From JAPPHA01 sp965242975 (GTDB lineage: Bacteria > Pseudomonadota > Alphaproteobacteria > Rhodobacterales > Rhodobacteraceae), in assembly GCA_965242975.1 (NCBI GenBank), contig CBDETS010000007.1, forward strand, positions 2,976,001 to 3,040,000: a stretch of DNA of 64,000 nucleotides, written 5' to 3'. Positions 27,360 to 36,175 of the stretch are shown one piece after another; position 1 is the stretch's first letter, and each line of letters opens with the position of its first letter. A program made the translations under genes and the position numbers. Below the pieces are notes generated by a model that saw only the letters and a list, made by a program, of their open reading frames with translations, was not told the origin of the DNA and made no database searches.

Positions 27360-27755
27360 TCAGAACGAGAAGGACAGCCCCACGTTCGCCACGTTCCTTT
27401 CGGCGGTGAAAGGCATGAGGTCCTCTCTTCGAGCATGCGACGGCGCCTGTGCGATTTCTCTCCAAGTCAGATCCTTGACAGTCTTCTTCGACACCTTCGC
27501 GAAACCGGCAACCAGCGAGGCTCCGCCGCCGAGATCGTGGCTGAAGCCAATGCCCTGCAATTCCGGATGATTCGTGAGGCGGTCATTCAGATTTCCGGTT
27601 TCCCCTATGTAAACAGGATACCACCCATCAGTTTTCAGAGTGACGAACACGTAGTTGCCACCAACTTGTTTCATGGAGGGGTTTTGCATCTGATCGACGA
27701 ACCAGTACGTGTACGTTCTCCCAGATGCGGCAGGCCAGTCGATCGTTTCAGCCAT
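27360..27755 (-). CDS. GIY-YIG-like domain fused to a porin C-terminus (chimera)
   Basis: 131 residues from the ATG at 27755, behind GAGGAGATG. Residues 1-62 (MAETIDWPAASGRTYTYWF, NYVFVTLK, WYPVYIGETGNLNDRLTNH) match small GIY-YIG proteins. From about residue 65 it changes to GIGFSHDLGGGASLVAGFAKV...MPFTAERNVANVGLSFSF, which reads as the last strands of a Rhodobacteraceae porin with its terminal Phe beta-signal. The catalytic Arg/Glu helix of GIY-YIG is missing. It looks like a recombination product; no signal peptide, so no porin function is expected. Confidence 0.55.
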   Translation of the reverse strand: MAETIDWPAASGRTYTYWFVDQMQNPSMKQVGGNYVFVTLKTDGWYPVYIGETGNLNDRLTNHPELQGIGFSHDLGGGASLVAGFAKVSKKTVKDLTWREIAQAPSHARREDLMPFTAERNVANVGLSFSF

Positions 27756-28221
27756 GGACAGTTCATCTCCTCGGCAAGGATGAAGACCGCTTCGGTCGGG
27801 CAATTGGCCTCCCGAACCAATGCCGGGTAAATGGCGCACGTGGTTGTGGACCGCCCAAACTTCGCACGGGAATCCCACGCTTGATGACGCGGCAGTGCCT
27901 CGTCTTTCATTCTGGGGGATTCAATCATGGGACGGATTCTGTATCAATCGTGTAATTCATTCGGCTACAGAAAACCGTCCAATGCAACAGGCGCAAGGCA
28001 TGGCTGAGAGGCCGGGAAAAGAGGGTGCGTGACAAAGTAGCTGTCTTCAAGAAGTCACGGCTACTTTGTGCGGATGACCGCAGCTGGCCATCGTTTCGGT
28101 TGCCTGGTTTGCCGATTCCGACTTCCTGCCCCCACCGCCGGTTACTCCGTACGGGCAACGATCGAAGTCGGGCAGGGCCGCGATTCCTTCATGGAGCCTC
28201 TCCATTGAAGGAGGCAATCGG
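27756..28221. other. Intergenic; one stem-loop, no gene
   Basis: About 465 bases. The only structure seen is a perfect 10-bp inverted repeat, ACAAAGTAGC (28032-28041) and GCTACTTTGT (28060-28069), loop 18. It could be a fold-back terminator for the Septu operon, which ends 150 bp away, but there is no clear T-run. Confidence 0.35.
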
Positions 28222-28929
28222 TTAGTCGGCCAGCTCGGATTCCTCCTCGAAATACCGCCTCACGACCTGTGCAAAATTCGTCATCTTCCCTGTTCGGTCT
28301 GGGTTGCACCAACGGTTGATTTGATCGGCCTTGTCATGGGGTTGGGCGTCAGACTGAAGGATTTCCTGTTCGATTTCCTGAATTACTTTCTTTCGATCAA
28401 GGGCCAATACTTCATCTCTCAGGTTCAGATTGTCGATCATGTTGTGCGCGGCAACGTCATCAGGATTCTTGGGTTCAATACCACCAGCGTTGCCATATAC
28501 AAATCTCGTTTCACAATCCGGGTCTGATGGTATCACGTGAAGACGTTCATCAAACCAGTGTCCTTTCGCATCGCCGCACGTACATGGCAATGACGGTTTG
28601 GACGGAAGTGATGCGGGTCCGCAACTCAGGAAAAAGTTGCCGTGGTCAAGACGAAGGTCGTCCCGGGTAACCCCTTCGGGGTCCGGGTTTCCACTAAAGT
28701 GACGTTGCGGCCAGAAATGATCGATATGACTGTCGGAATGATCAGGCTTCAGACGGCGGCCACGATACGCACAAAGAAAGTTCTGCTCCATCAGGAGGGC
28801 GTCCCGGACATCGTTTCGTTCCGGCTGTTGCAGATCGCGAAATGTTGGCCGTAATCCTGCACTTTCTTCATGCGTGCGTTTCCATTGTTCGAAACTCCGC
28901 GGAGCAGCACTCTTGTAAGGACGTTTCAA
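28222..28929 (-). CDS. ptuB: Septu HNH endonuclease (TIGR02646 type)
   Basis: 235 residues starting at TTG 28929, which overlaps the ptuA stop (TTGA). DSHIDHFWPQ is the HNH His motif, with HGNFFLSCG and CTCGDAKGHWFD downstream as further metal ligands. The first zinc-site motif, normally CAYCGR, reads CAYRGR here, so one Cys is Arg. In Septu, PtuB cuts nucleic acid under control of PtuA. No reverse transcriptase lies nearby, so this is not a retron-linked pair. The Cys loss may have inactivated it. Confidence 0.8.
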   Translation of the reverse strand: MKRPYKSAAPRSFEQWKRTHEESAGLRPTFRDLQQPERNDVRDALLMEQNFLCAYRGRRLKPDHSDSHIDHFWPQRHFSGNPDPEGVTRDDLRLDHGNFFLSCGPASLPSKPSLPCTCGDAKGHWFDERLHVIPSDPDCETRFVYGNAGGIEPKNPDDVAAHNMIDNLNLRDEVLALDRKKVIQEIEQEILQSDAQPHDKADQINRWCNPDRTGKMTNFAQVVRRYFEEESELAD

Positions 28930-30185
28930 TTCTTCTTGATCCTCTCACGACGTCGCAATCTCTGTTCTGCGATGTCCAATTCGACCAGGTCCCCTCCAAC
29001 TCCTGACCTGAGGTCATCCAATAGCTTCCTCGCCTCTTCGAGTTCAGCGTTGCCGATCAGAGTATCAAGTTCCCGAAGGTCTATTTTTGTATTCTTGTTT
29101 CTTTCGGTTGCCTCCAACACACCCACCAGGATTTCATTGCTGTCGCGCCCGAAAGTTTCTTTGTGATACGTGTAATATTCGACCTCGTGGTCCTGGGTTG
29201 TCTTCAAAATGCGAATGCTGTCACTTTTCATCTCGCCGAGAAGGTGCGGGGAGTTGGTCGTGACGATGAACTGGCAGCGCCTGAAGACCCTTGTCAAAGT
29301 TGCAATAATTTGTCGTTGCCATTCCGGATGAAGATGGAGTTCGATTTCATCGATCAAGACAACTCCGGGGATCTCGGCAAGACTCGCGCCTGGTTGAATG
29401 ATCTGAAGGCGACGGGCGAGGTCTGCCAACAACACAAGGTAGACCCGTTCTCCACTGGATAGCTGGCCAATGTGGACTTTCCTGTTTGGCGGTTTTCGAA
29501 AATACAGGCCGGGTGGGCTTGACGTGGCTTCGTATCCAATGCCCTCGAATTCATCCACTTCTGCAACCAGTTTCCGTACCGCTTCCAGATGGGGGTCACG
29601 AAATTCACGGTCCGAATCGCGAACGCGTCGAGCCTCTTCGGCGTCCCGGGCGTCCCACCAATCTGCAAGATCAGGTATAGCGGAAAGATCTTCAGTCAGT
29701 GACTGATCGCGCACGGACGACTCCGTGAGCGCATTTGGGTTTTCCGGCCGCGCGCCGGGTTCGAAGCCCCTGTTTTGGCGATAGTAAACGAACAGGGGAT
29801 GTTCGGATGGAGAGAATTCTTCCGATCCGATCCGGTGGAGGCTTAGGTCAGACGTGGAGCTTTTTTTGTCGTGCGCGAGTTCGATACGGCCTTCAACCTG
29901 ATCTCCATTCTTGTCACTTGTTGATACCACCGCCCGTATCGAGAAACCGGACCTTGCCAACGCAACATCGGTCGACTTGTGTATCATGATGCCGGGCCGA
30001 TAACCGGAGCGACCTTCGTCGACCCATGAATGGCGCAGAGGCTTCAAGAGGTACGAAATCGCGTCGAGGACGGAAGTTTTTCCGACTCCATTCTTGCCGA
30101 CAATGACGGTGAGGTTTTCGTCAATCGGAAGATCGAGCGTTGAAATTCCCCTGAAGTCTCGGAGTTCAATCGACTTGATGATCAT
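28926..30185 (-). CDS. ptuA: Septu ATPase
   Basis: About 419 residues from the ATG at 30185 (MIIKSIELRDFRGI). Walker A VIVGKNGVGKTSVLD (residues 27-41), an ABC-type signature LSSGERVYLVLLADLARRL, Walker B PGVVLIDEIELHLHPEWQ and the D/H-loop TNSPHLL mark an SMC/RecF-type ABC ATPase. Followed directly by the HNH gene, this is the two-gene Septu layout. A TTG/ATG 45 bases upstream is possible but would add unconserved residues. No lesion seen. Confidence 0.8.
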   Translation of the reverse strand: MIIKSIELRDFRGISTLDLPIDENLTVIVGKNGVGKTSVLDAISYLLKPLRHSWVDEGRSGYRPGIMIHKSTDVALARSGFSIRAVVSTSDKNGDQVEGRIELAHDKKSSTSDLSLHRIGSEEFSPSEHPLFVYYRQNRGFEPGARPENPNALTESSVRDQSLTEDLSAIPDLADWWDARDAEEARRVRDSDREFRDPHLEAVRKLVAEVDEFEGIGYEATSSPPGLYFRKPPNRKVHIGQLSSGERVYLVLLADLARRLQIIQPGASLAEIPGVVLIDEIELHLHPEWQRQIIATLTRVFRRCQFIVTTNSPHLLGEMKSDSIRILKTTQDHEVEYYTYHKETFGRDSNEILVGVLEATERNKNTKIDLRELDTLIGNAELEEARKLLDDLRSGVGGDLVELDIAEQRLRRRERIKKN

Positions 30186-30820
30186 GGTGGCTATCCGAGC
30201 AGTTACGGCAACGTAGACCTCGGTTGTCAAATCGACAAGCTGATGTCCAGAACGCCCCAGAGCCGATCTTTGTTGGCGGTATGCATATGTTTCCGTTTCG
30301 GCTCATCGGTCGGGGTCATCGGGTTTTTCGGGTGTTTTGGACGGCGGTGGGTGATCGGCGTCGACATTTTGCCTCTGGCGGGCAATTCCGGTCGCGTATG
30401 ATCGGCCTGCCTGGTGTCGCCGGGCAGGACTTGTGGCCTTGATGGGTGATGACCCGTTGCGGGCTTATGCTGCAGGCATTGAGCGTGGCCGCATGTTCTG
30501 GCTGAGTCGGAGATCGTCGAGCACGAGGCGCGGGTTTCGGTTCAACTTTTCGATGGGCGGAATCGCGTTCATTTCCGTCGGAATCTGTACCCGGCCTCGG
30601 TGTCATCGCCGTCGGCCGCAAGCCCTTCCGGCGTCTCGCGCGCGAACAGCGCGTCCATCACGCCCGTGGGCGGCGCCCCCAACGACTGGCTCAGCAACAT
30701 CGAGAGGTGGGAAGTGACCTTGTCGTTACACTTAATTCTGTTATATTCAATATTACACTTGATGACAGGCCCGCGTACAGCTATCGAGGCCCCTGTACGT
30801 TGCGGTACAGGAGGATCAGG
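30186..30820. other. Intergenic; no gene recognised
   Basis: About 635 bases upstream of two divergent genes. A reverse-strand tail reading LSQSLGAPPTGVMDALFARE (about 30600-30710) suggests protein-coding debris, but I cannot assign it. Confidence 0.35.
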
Positions 30821-31276
30821 ATGAATGACACTTCCGACGCGGTGGACCTGGGACACCGTCTTCCGACGCCGGAAGAGACCGCGTGCGCTCGGCAAGCGGT
30901 AATGGCACTTTCCAACGCACGGGACGGGAACGGCGTCCTCGCCATACGTCGCGAGGACGGCGAGTCCGTTCGCCTGACGCCGGCGGTCGCCGACCTGGTA
31001 ATCGATCTCCTGGACGGTGTCGCGTCGGGTCATACGGTCACGCTGGTGCCGACCGGCTCGATGTTGACTACGCAGCAGGCGGCCGACATCCTGAGCGTTT
31101 CGCGCCCCCACCTCAGCAAGCTGCTCAAGTCGGGCAAGATCCCGTTCGTTTCGGTCGGTGCGCACCGGCGCGTCGTACACGCCGATCTGATGGCCTACAT
31201 GGACCGTCGCAACGCCGCGCGCCGTGCTGCGCTCGATGAACTCGCCCGGCTCGGTCAAGAGTTCGATGCATCTTGA
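30821..31276 (+). CDS. Excisionase-type helix-turn-helix protein, likely orphan antitoxin
   Basis: 151 residues. AGGAGGATCAGG precedes the ATG. The C-terminal half is a MerR/excisionase-type domain: MLTTQQAADILSVSRPHLSKLL, then GKIPFVSVGAHRRVVHADLM, followed by a basic helix. Proteins of this build usually precede and overlap a PIN-domain toxin gene. Here the sequence after the stop codes for nothing PIN-like, so it is an orphan. Confidence 0.75.
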   Translation: MNDTSDAVDLGHRLPTPEETACARQAVMALSNARDGNGVLAIRREDGESVRLTPAVADLVIDLLDGVASGHTVTLVPTGSMLTTQQAADILSVSRPHLSKLLKSGKIPFVSVGAHRRVVHADLMAYMDRRNAARRAALDELARLGQEFDAS

Positions 31277-31549
31277 AAACTGAGATCGTAGATCTTCCCG
31301 CTTGAATCCTGGATGTTCCGCAACAGCCATTGTGGAATGTCGTGATGCCGCATGTTCCCGTCTTCTGCACCGGTCCCGGTGATCGGATCGGCCAGTTTCA
31401 TGCGGTGTTCCCCGCTGGTCAACAACCGCACGTCAGCGGCTGAACCGATTCCCGAATTCGAACCGGTTCCACGCCGCCAACCGGGAACTTGGCCGTCCGC
31501 TGAAAACTGCCTGACACTTCGTGGTCAGGGAGGCGGAATTGCGCCCGCC

Positions 31550-31888
31550 TCAACCTGTCACAGGGTCGTCCGCCACTCCGCTGTCGCCCGTGCGCCGTAC
31601 AGTCAGTTGAACGCCCAGGGCCTGGAAGACAGCGAGAACCGTGGAAAGCTTCGGATCGCTGTTCGCTGACAAACTCTTGTACAGTCCCTGGCACGATACA
31701 TTGGCAGCCCGTGCAGTCTTGCTCATTCCCTGCGCTCGGGCAAGCGTCAAGAGAGCCAACTTGATGTAGGCTTCGTCTTCGGTTTCCAGGGCGGCCGCGA
31801 GATAAGCGGCCTGCCGCTTTGGCGTGGTCAGATGCCTGGCGGCATCAAACGGACGGAATTTCTCACGCCCGGTCGGTTTCTTTGTCAT
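31550..31888 (-). CDS. Addiction-module antidote protein (HigA-like)
   Basis: 112 residues from the ATG at 31888 with GGAG seven bases upstream. PFDAARHLTTPKRQAAYLAAAL, then LALLTLARAQGMSKTARAANVS and STVLAVFQALGVQLTV are the signature of the putative addiction-module antidote family (TIGR02684) with an HTH. It overlaps the end of a RelE/HigB-type toxin fragment, the usual toxin-first order. Confidence 0.85.
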   Translation of the reverse strand: MTKKPTGREKFRPFDAARHLTTPKRQAAYLAAALETEDEAYIKLALLTLARAQGMSKTARAANVSCQGLYKSLSANSDPKLSTVLAVFQALGVQLTVRRTGDSGVADDPVTG

Positions 31889-31994
31889 CCTGCAGCTCCT
31901 TCGCCAATCTGCGGGCGCGACCAATGTCGCGCGATTGGGTACCCTTGGTACCGCCACACAACAGGAAGTAATTGGATTCCTTGATGATGAACAT
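31863..31994 (-). pseudogene. RelE/HigB-type toxin, C-terminal fragment
   Basis: 43 codons from an ATG at 31994 reading NYFLLCGGTKGTQSRDI and RARRLAKEL, the C-terminal end of TIGR02683 toxins. The N-terminal two thirds, with the GPGYRVYF core, are not found upstream. It overlaps the antitoxin start by 26 bases as in intact pairs. The toxin is therefore dead while the antitoxin survives. Confidence 0.7.
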
Positions 31995-32120
31995 GTTAGG
32001 TGAACTCGCGCAAAGGCTGCGGGCAGACTGCGTTGACTGTTGGATCGATCAGTTCGAGCAGGGTCCTGCCGAAGGGTTTCCGCGGTGGATGGTTCGCCAA
32101 ATCGATTGTTCCGACTTTTT

Positions 32121-32429
32121 TTAATCATCTGTACCCAGACCTACCGCCGCCGGTTTGACGGCATCGAGAAACGTGGCAAGGGACTTGGTGCGACGTTCGA
32201 AGGGAACCTGATTCTCCAAGAGCTTCACGATGAGGGAATGCGCCACCGGAAGTTCATTCCAATCCTTCTGCCGGATTCGACACGTGAAGACATTCCGCGT
32301 GTGCTACGAGGTGCGGAGTGGTTTGAGATCCCGGGCGCTTATGGCCGACTCGTGGATCGGATCTTCGGAGTGGGCGGCGTTGCCCCCCAGCCGTTGGGGG
32401 CACCGATGGCGCAGAAATGGACGTTCTGA
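32121..32429 (+). pseudogene. SEFIR/TIR-domain protein, C-terminal fragment
   Basis: The frame reads IICTQTYRRRFDGIEKRGKG, GATFEGNLILQELHDEG, RKFIPILLPDS and IPRVLRGAEWFEI, matching the second half of SEFIR domains of prokaryotic STAND or signalling proteins. The first strand and helix of the domain are missing, and the upstream frame (from 32040) has no similarity. The stop is at 32429. It lies beside the two-ATPase operon, convergent with it, and may be a lost partner. Confidence 0.6.
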
Positions 32430-32485
32430 CGAGAAGTCCTCAACCCGAACTCGCGCGAAGCCAACGCCCGCGTTTATTTGTGACA

Positions 32486-34867
32486 CTAAGACGCTACGCT
32501 ACGCCCAGCTGATCCGGTCCCGTCGCCACTGTTTGCCTTGATGCGTTTGCGGATATCTTTCGCGACCTCGAGAACTTCGTCCGGTGCGCGAACCGGCTCG
32601 CCAACATGCTGGCGCAGGGCAACGAGAAGCGGTGTCAAGGTAGCGGCCTTGGCATCATCTCCCGAGAGGATGTCGATAAGGTCACGGGTTGACGAACCGG
32701 CCGCGATCAAGTCGAGCACAATTCGCAACACTCCGTGCAGCATCGTATCATCACCGGGCACGAACGTTCCATACAGTGATTGGAATACATCCATGGCAAC
32801 CTGGAGATTTCCCTGAACCATCAATGCCCGTATCCGCACGCACATTACCAAATACGTTAGTTCGTTCTTTCTATCGACGCCCGGAAAACCGAGAACTCGC
32901 TCGAACTCATCACAGGACTGCAGAGCATCCTCCGCGCACCCAAGCTTGGTCTGTAGCTCCGCCTTGCCGTACAGCGCGAAGGCGACAACCATCCGTAACA
33001 TCGGATCATCGCCGGTGCCGAAGCGATCCACGGCCTCCCCATAGGTTGACAACGCCAAGGCCGGGTCGCCAAGCTCGCCGTGTATCTCCGCCTTCCTGTT
33101 CAGCATCATGGCGACAAACTTCTGCACGTCCGGATCGTCGCTGGCGCCGAAGCAATCCGCTGCCTCCTCGTAGGCCGACAAAGCCAACGCCGGGTCGCCA
33201 AGCTCGAGGTGTATCTCCGCCTTCCTGTTCAGCGTCATGGCAACAAGCTTTTGCACATCCGGATCGTCGCTGGTGCCGAAGCGGTCCACGGCCTCCCCGC
33301 AGGCTGACAACGCTGAATTCGAATCGCCCAACTGCTCGTGCGCTTCCGCTTTCTTGAACAATACCCGAGCGACAATTGGAGACGGTTCCAGAGAAGCCAA
33401 GGCCTGGTCCGCGACCCCAATAACCTTCTCGTATGCCTTTTCCTCGAACGCTGAGGTGATCTCCTTGAGAAATCGCAAGGCCAGCGTGAGTTCTGACGCA
33501 ATTCCCACAACACGAGACCTGAGTTTTTCCGAATCCACGTGGCGAAGTTCAGTCTCGATCGGCAGCTGCATCTGGGTGAAGAGGTTTTCGAGCACCGGTA
33601 TTCCGGCTCTTGCCCTGGCGAGGCCCTGCCGAATAATCGAAGATTCCGTTGCTTCCAAAATCAGTCCGGGAAACATTTCAGCTTGTTCCGCTTCGCTATA
33701 GAACGCTGCCATGAAGCGGATCAGGCTTTCAACGACGGCGGCCTCGTCACGTGCGCGCCTCAGTTTGTAGTAGATGCAGTAAAGCCGTTCGGCAGCGACA
33801 TACCGCCGCTTTCTCCCGCTTCCTTCCGCGATGACCGCACCACGATTGACCAATCGCCCGAGCATGGTCGACACAACCCGAATGTCCATGCGCGCCCGGG
33901 ATGAGATTTCTCCCGGTGTCGACCGCTGCCAGAGATCAAGTACAGCTACATAGACGCGCCGTTCGGTCTTGCCCAGGACCTCCAAATGCCCACGGAAATA
34001 CTCGGTGCGCCCGTCGATCAGCGTTACGAGTCCTTCCATCAACTGGCGCAGGGACTTGTGCCGCGCAAAGTCGGCAACAATGACCAGGAGCCTCGGGCTG
34101 CCGCCGGTCAGGATCTCAAGTGGCCTCATCTCACGCCCGCTTACCTTGTCGCTGCTGACGACCTGCCACAAACGACGGCATTCCTCTGTGGCCAGCGGCT
34201 TCAGACTGATGATCCTGAACATCTCGAAGAACGGCTGTTCCGCATCATCAAGCTCCCCAAAACGACTGGTGGCTGAGGCGAGCAATGTGACCTTGGGTTC
34301 TGTTTGTAGAACCTCACGAAGTTTCCAACCGAAATCCTCGTCCACGTCCTTGCAGAGTGCCTGAAGGTTCTCAACCATGAAGACAAGCTTGCGGTCGAGT
34401 CGGTCCGCCACGTCCAGAACCGCTGCGCGGGCATGCTCTTCCAGCATCTGCTCCCGCCAGCGTTCACCAAGGGCTGCATGCCTGTCACGCAATTCCTGTG
34501 CCAAAGCAGGATTGTGCGCTTCAATTTCCCGGGAGAGATGAAACAGGGTTTCGAGCCAGAAGTCAGCCAGGTTGAAGACTTCAAGGTTCTCTTCCATGAA
34601 CCGGACAGGCAAAAAATGCCTGGAAAACGCGTCGTTGATGCGCAGTTCCGCTGCCACTCGAGCCAGCAACATGGTCTTTCCCTGGCCGCGAGGAGCGACA
34701 ATCAGCGCATGTTGGCACGACGGTGGTTCTATATTCCCGCGAAGGACGTCGAGCACAGTGCGGAGTTCGTTGTTCCGAACCACGAACTGTTCCGTCACCT
34801 CTTCGTCCGACTGGAACGTCCCCGGGTTGAACTTTCGGATCGGGCGATCCGTAGCCGAAGCCGTCAC
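32486..34867 (-). CDS. P-loop ATPase with winged helix and TPR repeats
   Basis: 793 residues from GTG at 34867, overlapping the previous stop (GTGA). Residues about 40-330 form a STAND/Orc-like ATPase: Walker A LIVAPRGQGKTMLLARV, Walker B KLVFMVENLQAL, sensor LLASATSRFGEL, then a winged helix (STPGEISSRARMDIRVVSTM, then RYVAAERLYCIYYKL). The C-terminal half is helical with near-identical 43-residue TPR-like units. The Walker B acidic residue lies in MVENL rather than DE. The TPR half suggests partner or ligand sensing. I know no named family for this pair; a defence or regulatory role is inferred from context. Confidence 0.7.
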   Translation of the reverse strand: MTASATDRPIRKFNPGTFQSDEEVTEQFVVRNNELRTVLDVLRGNIEPPSCQHALIVAPRGQGKTMLLARVAAELRINDAFSRHFLPVRFMEENLEVFNLADFWLETLFHLSREIEAHNPALAQELRDRHAALGERWREQMLEEHARAAVLDVADRLDRKLVFMVENLQALCKDVDEDFGWKLREVLQTEPKVTLLASATSRFGELDDAEQPFFEMFRIISLKPLATEECRRLWQVVSSDKVSGREMRPLEILTGGSPRLLVIVADFARHKSLRQLMEGLVTLIDGRTEYFRGHLEVLGKTERRVYVAVLDLWQRSTPGEISSRARMDIRVVSTMLGRLVNRGAVIAEGSGRKRRYVAAERLYCIYYKLRRARDEAAVVESLIRFMAAFYSEAEQAEMFPGLILEATESSIIRQGLARARAGIPVLENLFTQMQLPIETELRHVDSEKLRSRVVGIASELTLALRFLKEITSAFEEKAYEKVIGVADQALASLEPSPIVARVLFKKAEAHEQLGDSNSALSACGEAVDRFGTSDDPDVQKLVAMTLNRKAEIHLELGDPALALSAYEEAADCFGASDDPDVQKFVAMMLNRKAEIHGELGDPALALSTYGEAVDRFGTGDDPMLRMVVAFALYGKAELQTKLGCAEDALQSCDEFERVLGFPGVDRKNELTYLVMCVRIRALMVQGNLQVAMDVFQSLYGTFVPGDDTMLHGVLRIVLDLIAAGSSTRDLIDILSGDDAKAATLTPLLVALRQHVGEPVRAPDEVLEVAKDIRKRIKANSGDGTGSAGRSVAS
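33002..33388 (-). repeat. Three 129-bp tandem repeats coding TPR-like units
   Basis: Units start at 33002, 33131 and 33260 (CGGATC...GCCGAAGC), each 43 codons (LGDPALALS.YGEAVDRFG..DDP). Stretches of more than 20 bases are identical between units, so copy number could change by slippage or recombination. Confidence 0.8.
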
Positions 34868-36105
34868 ACCTGTTCCTCCGATTCGTCTCCACCGGCATGG
34901 CTATCGAGGGGGGTGTGATGATTGCGGAAACGCGCGGCCCACCAATCCTTCAGCAAATGAGATGAAAAGCGATGACCTTCATCACCGGATTCGAGATAAC
35001 CGTCGTATTCCAGAACTTCCACGGCCTCGATAATGCACTTTGGCGCATCCTCCATAATCGGGGCGCTCTTCAACTCGAGGCGCTGCCGGGCTGCCGGTGT
35101 GAATACTCCCTGGGTCGCAGCTTCTGCGAGGATTTGCATGGCCAAGTTATAGCTTTCCCCTTCCAGCGCTTCCTTGAGCCGACTCTCGTAGTGCACGAGA
35201 TCACTCTGGCCCGAAGGACCGAGAAGTTCTGTACGATAAACATTTTCGACATCTCTCACGGTCACCCGGTCCCGCGCCTGCATTGCAGCAAAATCGCAAA
35301 GTCGCGCGAAGTAGGATTGAACGTGATGAGGGACTCCCAAGCCGAGTGCATCGTAAACCGCCTGCGCGACGCCGTCCTCTACAGACAACTCGCGACTTTT
35401 GGCGAGGAGTTCGAAACATCCGATGCTGGTGTCACGGTCCCACGGCTTCAGACGATAGGGATAGAAGTGGTTGATACGGTCGGATATGCCGAGTCTGCGC
35501 ACGAGTGGTTCGAGGCCGACACTGCCTGATACGATGAGGACAAGTGAGTCCTTGTCGATATCCTGAAGCACTCCGCGCAACCAACTCAGGAACTCTTCAA
35601 CCTGTTGTGCACCATTGTCCCGGGACAGAATTCGCTTGAGGAAGATCGGCAGTTCGTCAATGACCAGGAGTGCCGGTTGTTTCTGTGAAGCGCAGTCACG
35701 GAGCAGTTTCTCGCCGTGACGCCGCCAGTTTTTCGTATCCAGCTCGGCACGAATCCTGACGCGGAAGTCGAATGCACTGATTTCCTCGACGTTACCCTTG
35801 AAAAAACGTCCTAGGCCAGCGGCGAAGCGGGTGGCAATCGATTGAACCGAATGCGCTGCACGAGCGATTTCGGCAACTACATCCTCCGGACAGGTTGCTC
35901 CCTCGACGTCACCGAAAAGAAAAGTCCACTTCTCATCCGCAAGCTGGCGGCCGAGTTCTCGCACGACACTGGTCTTTCCCATGCGCCTTTGCCCGGTCAA
36001 CAGCACATGGTTGCGATCTTGAACCAGCCTTTTCAGGTTTCCCAAGTCAGCTTCGCGGTCGAAGAAGTCCTCACCGCTAACCCAGCGGCCCGTAGACGAT
36101 CTCAT
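34864..36105 (-). CDS. STAND-type P-loop ATPase, first gene of a two-ATPase operon
   Basis: About 413 residues from the ATG at 36105 (MRSSTGRWVSGEDFFDRE), with AGGA 8 bases upstream. FFDREADLGNLKRLV starts an ATPase_2/archaeal-type NTPase: Walker A LLTGQRRMGKTSVVREL, Walker B ALLVIDELPIFL, sensor LVLIVSGSVGLEPL. A C-terminal winged helix (CIIEAVEVLEYDGYLESG, then RFSSHLLKDWWAARF) follows. No effector or membrane segment is seen. It overlaps the TPR ATPase by 4 bases and is preceded by three operator-like repeats. Confidence 0.75.
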   Translation of the reverse strand: MRSSTGRWVSGEDFFDREADLGNLKRLVQDRNHVLLTGQRRMGKTSVVRELGRQLADEKWTFLFGDVEGATCPEDVVAEIARAAHSVQSIATRFAAGLGRFFKGNVEEISAFDFRVRIRAELDTKNWRRHGEKLLRDCASQKQPALLVIDELPIFLKRILSRDNGAQQVEEFLSWLRGVLQDIDKDSLVLIVSGSVGLEPLVRRLGISDRINHFYPYRLKPWDRDTSIGCFELLAKSRELSVEDGVAQAVYDALGLGVPHHVQSYFARLCDFAAMQARDRVTVRDVENVYRTELLGPSGQSDLVHYESRLKEALEGESYNLAMQILAEAATQGVFTPAARQRLELKSAPIMEDAPKCIIEAVEVLEYDGYLESGDEGHRFSSHLLKDWWAARFRNHHTPLDSHAGGDESEEQV

Positions 36106-36120
36106 TACATACATCCTATT

Positions 36121-36175
36121 CAACAAACTTGTTGTACGCTAATTCACAACACGCTGGTTGTCAACCATTTTGTTG
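36121..36175 (-). promoter_or_regulatory. Three 14-bp inverted-repeat operators before the ATPase operon
   Basis: CAACAAACTTGTTG (36121-36134), CAACACGCTGGTTG (36147-36160) and CAACCATTTTGTTG (36162-36175) share CAAC-N6-GTTG. On the gene strand TTGACA in the spacer between the last two would serve as a -35 box. Repression by a dimeric regulator is likely; which protein binds is unknown, though the winged-helix ATPases themselves are candidates. Confidence 0.65.

Noticed and set aside
28222..30185. PtuA-PtuB as part of a retron
   Set aside because: No reverse transcriptase or msr/msd-like repeat occurs beside the pair, so plain Septu is the simpler reading.
33002..33388. Regular 129-bp repeats as a CRISPR array
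   Set aside because: They are contiguous, in frame, and code TPR-like units; there are no unique spacers.
36121..36175. Three short repeats as an iteron origin or CRISPR
   Set aside because: Only three 14-bp palindromic copies at uneven spacing directly upstream of an operon start; an operator cluster explains them better.
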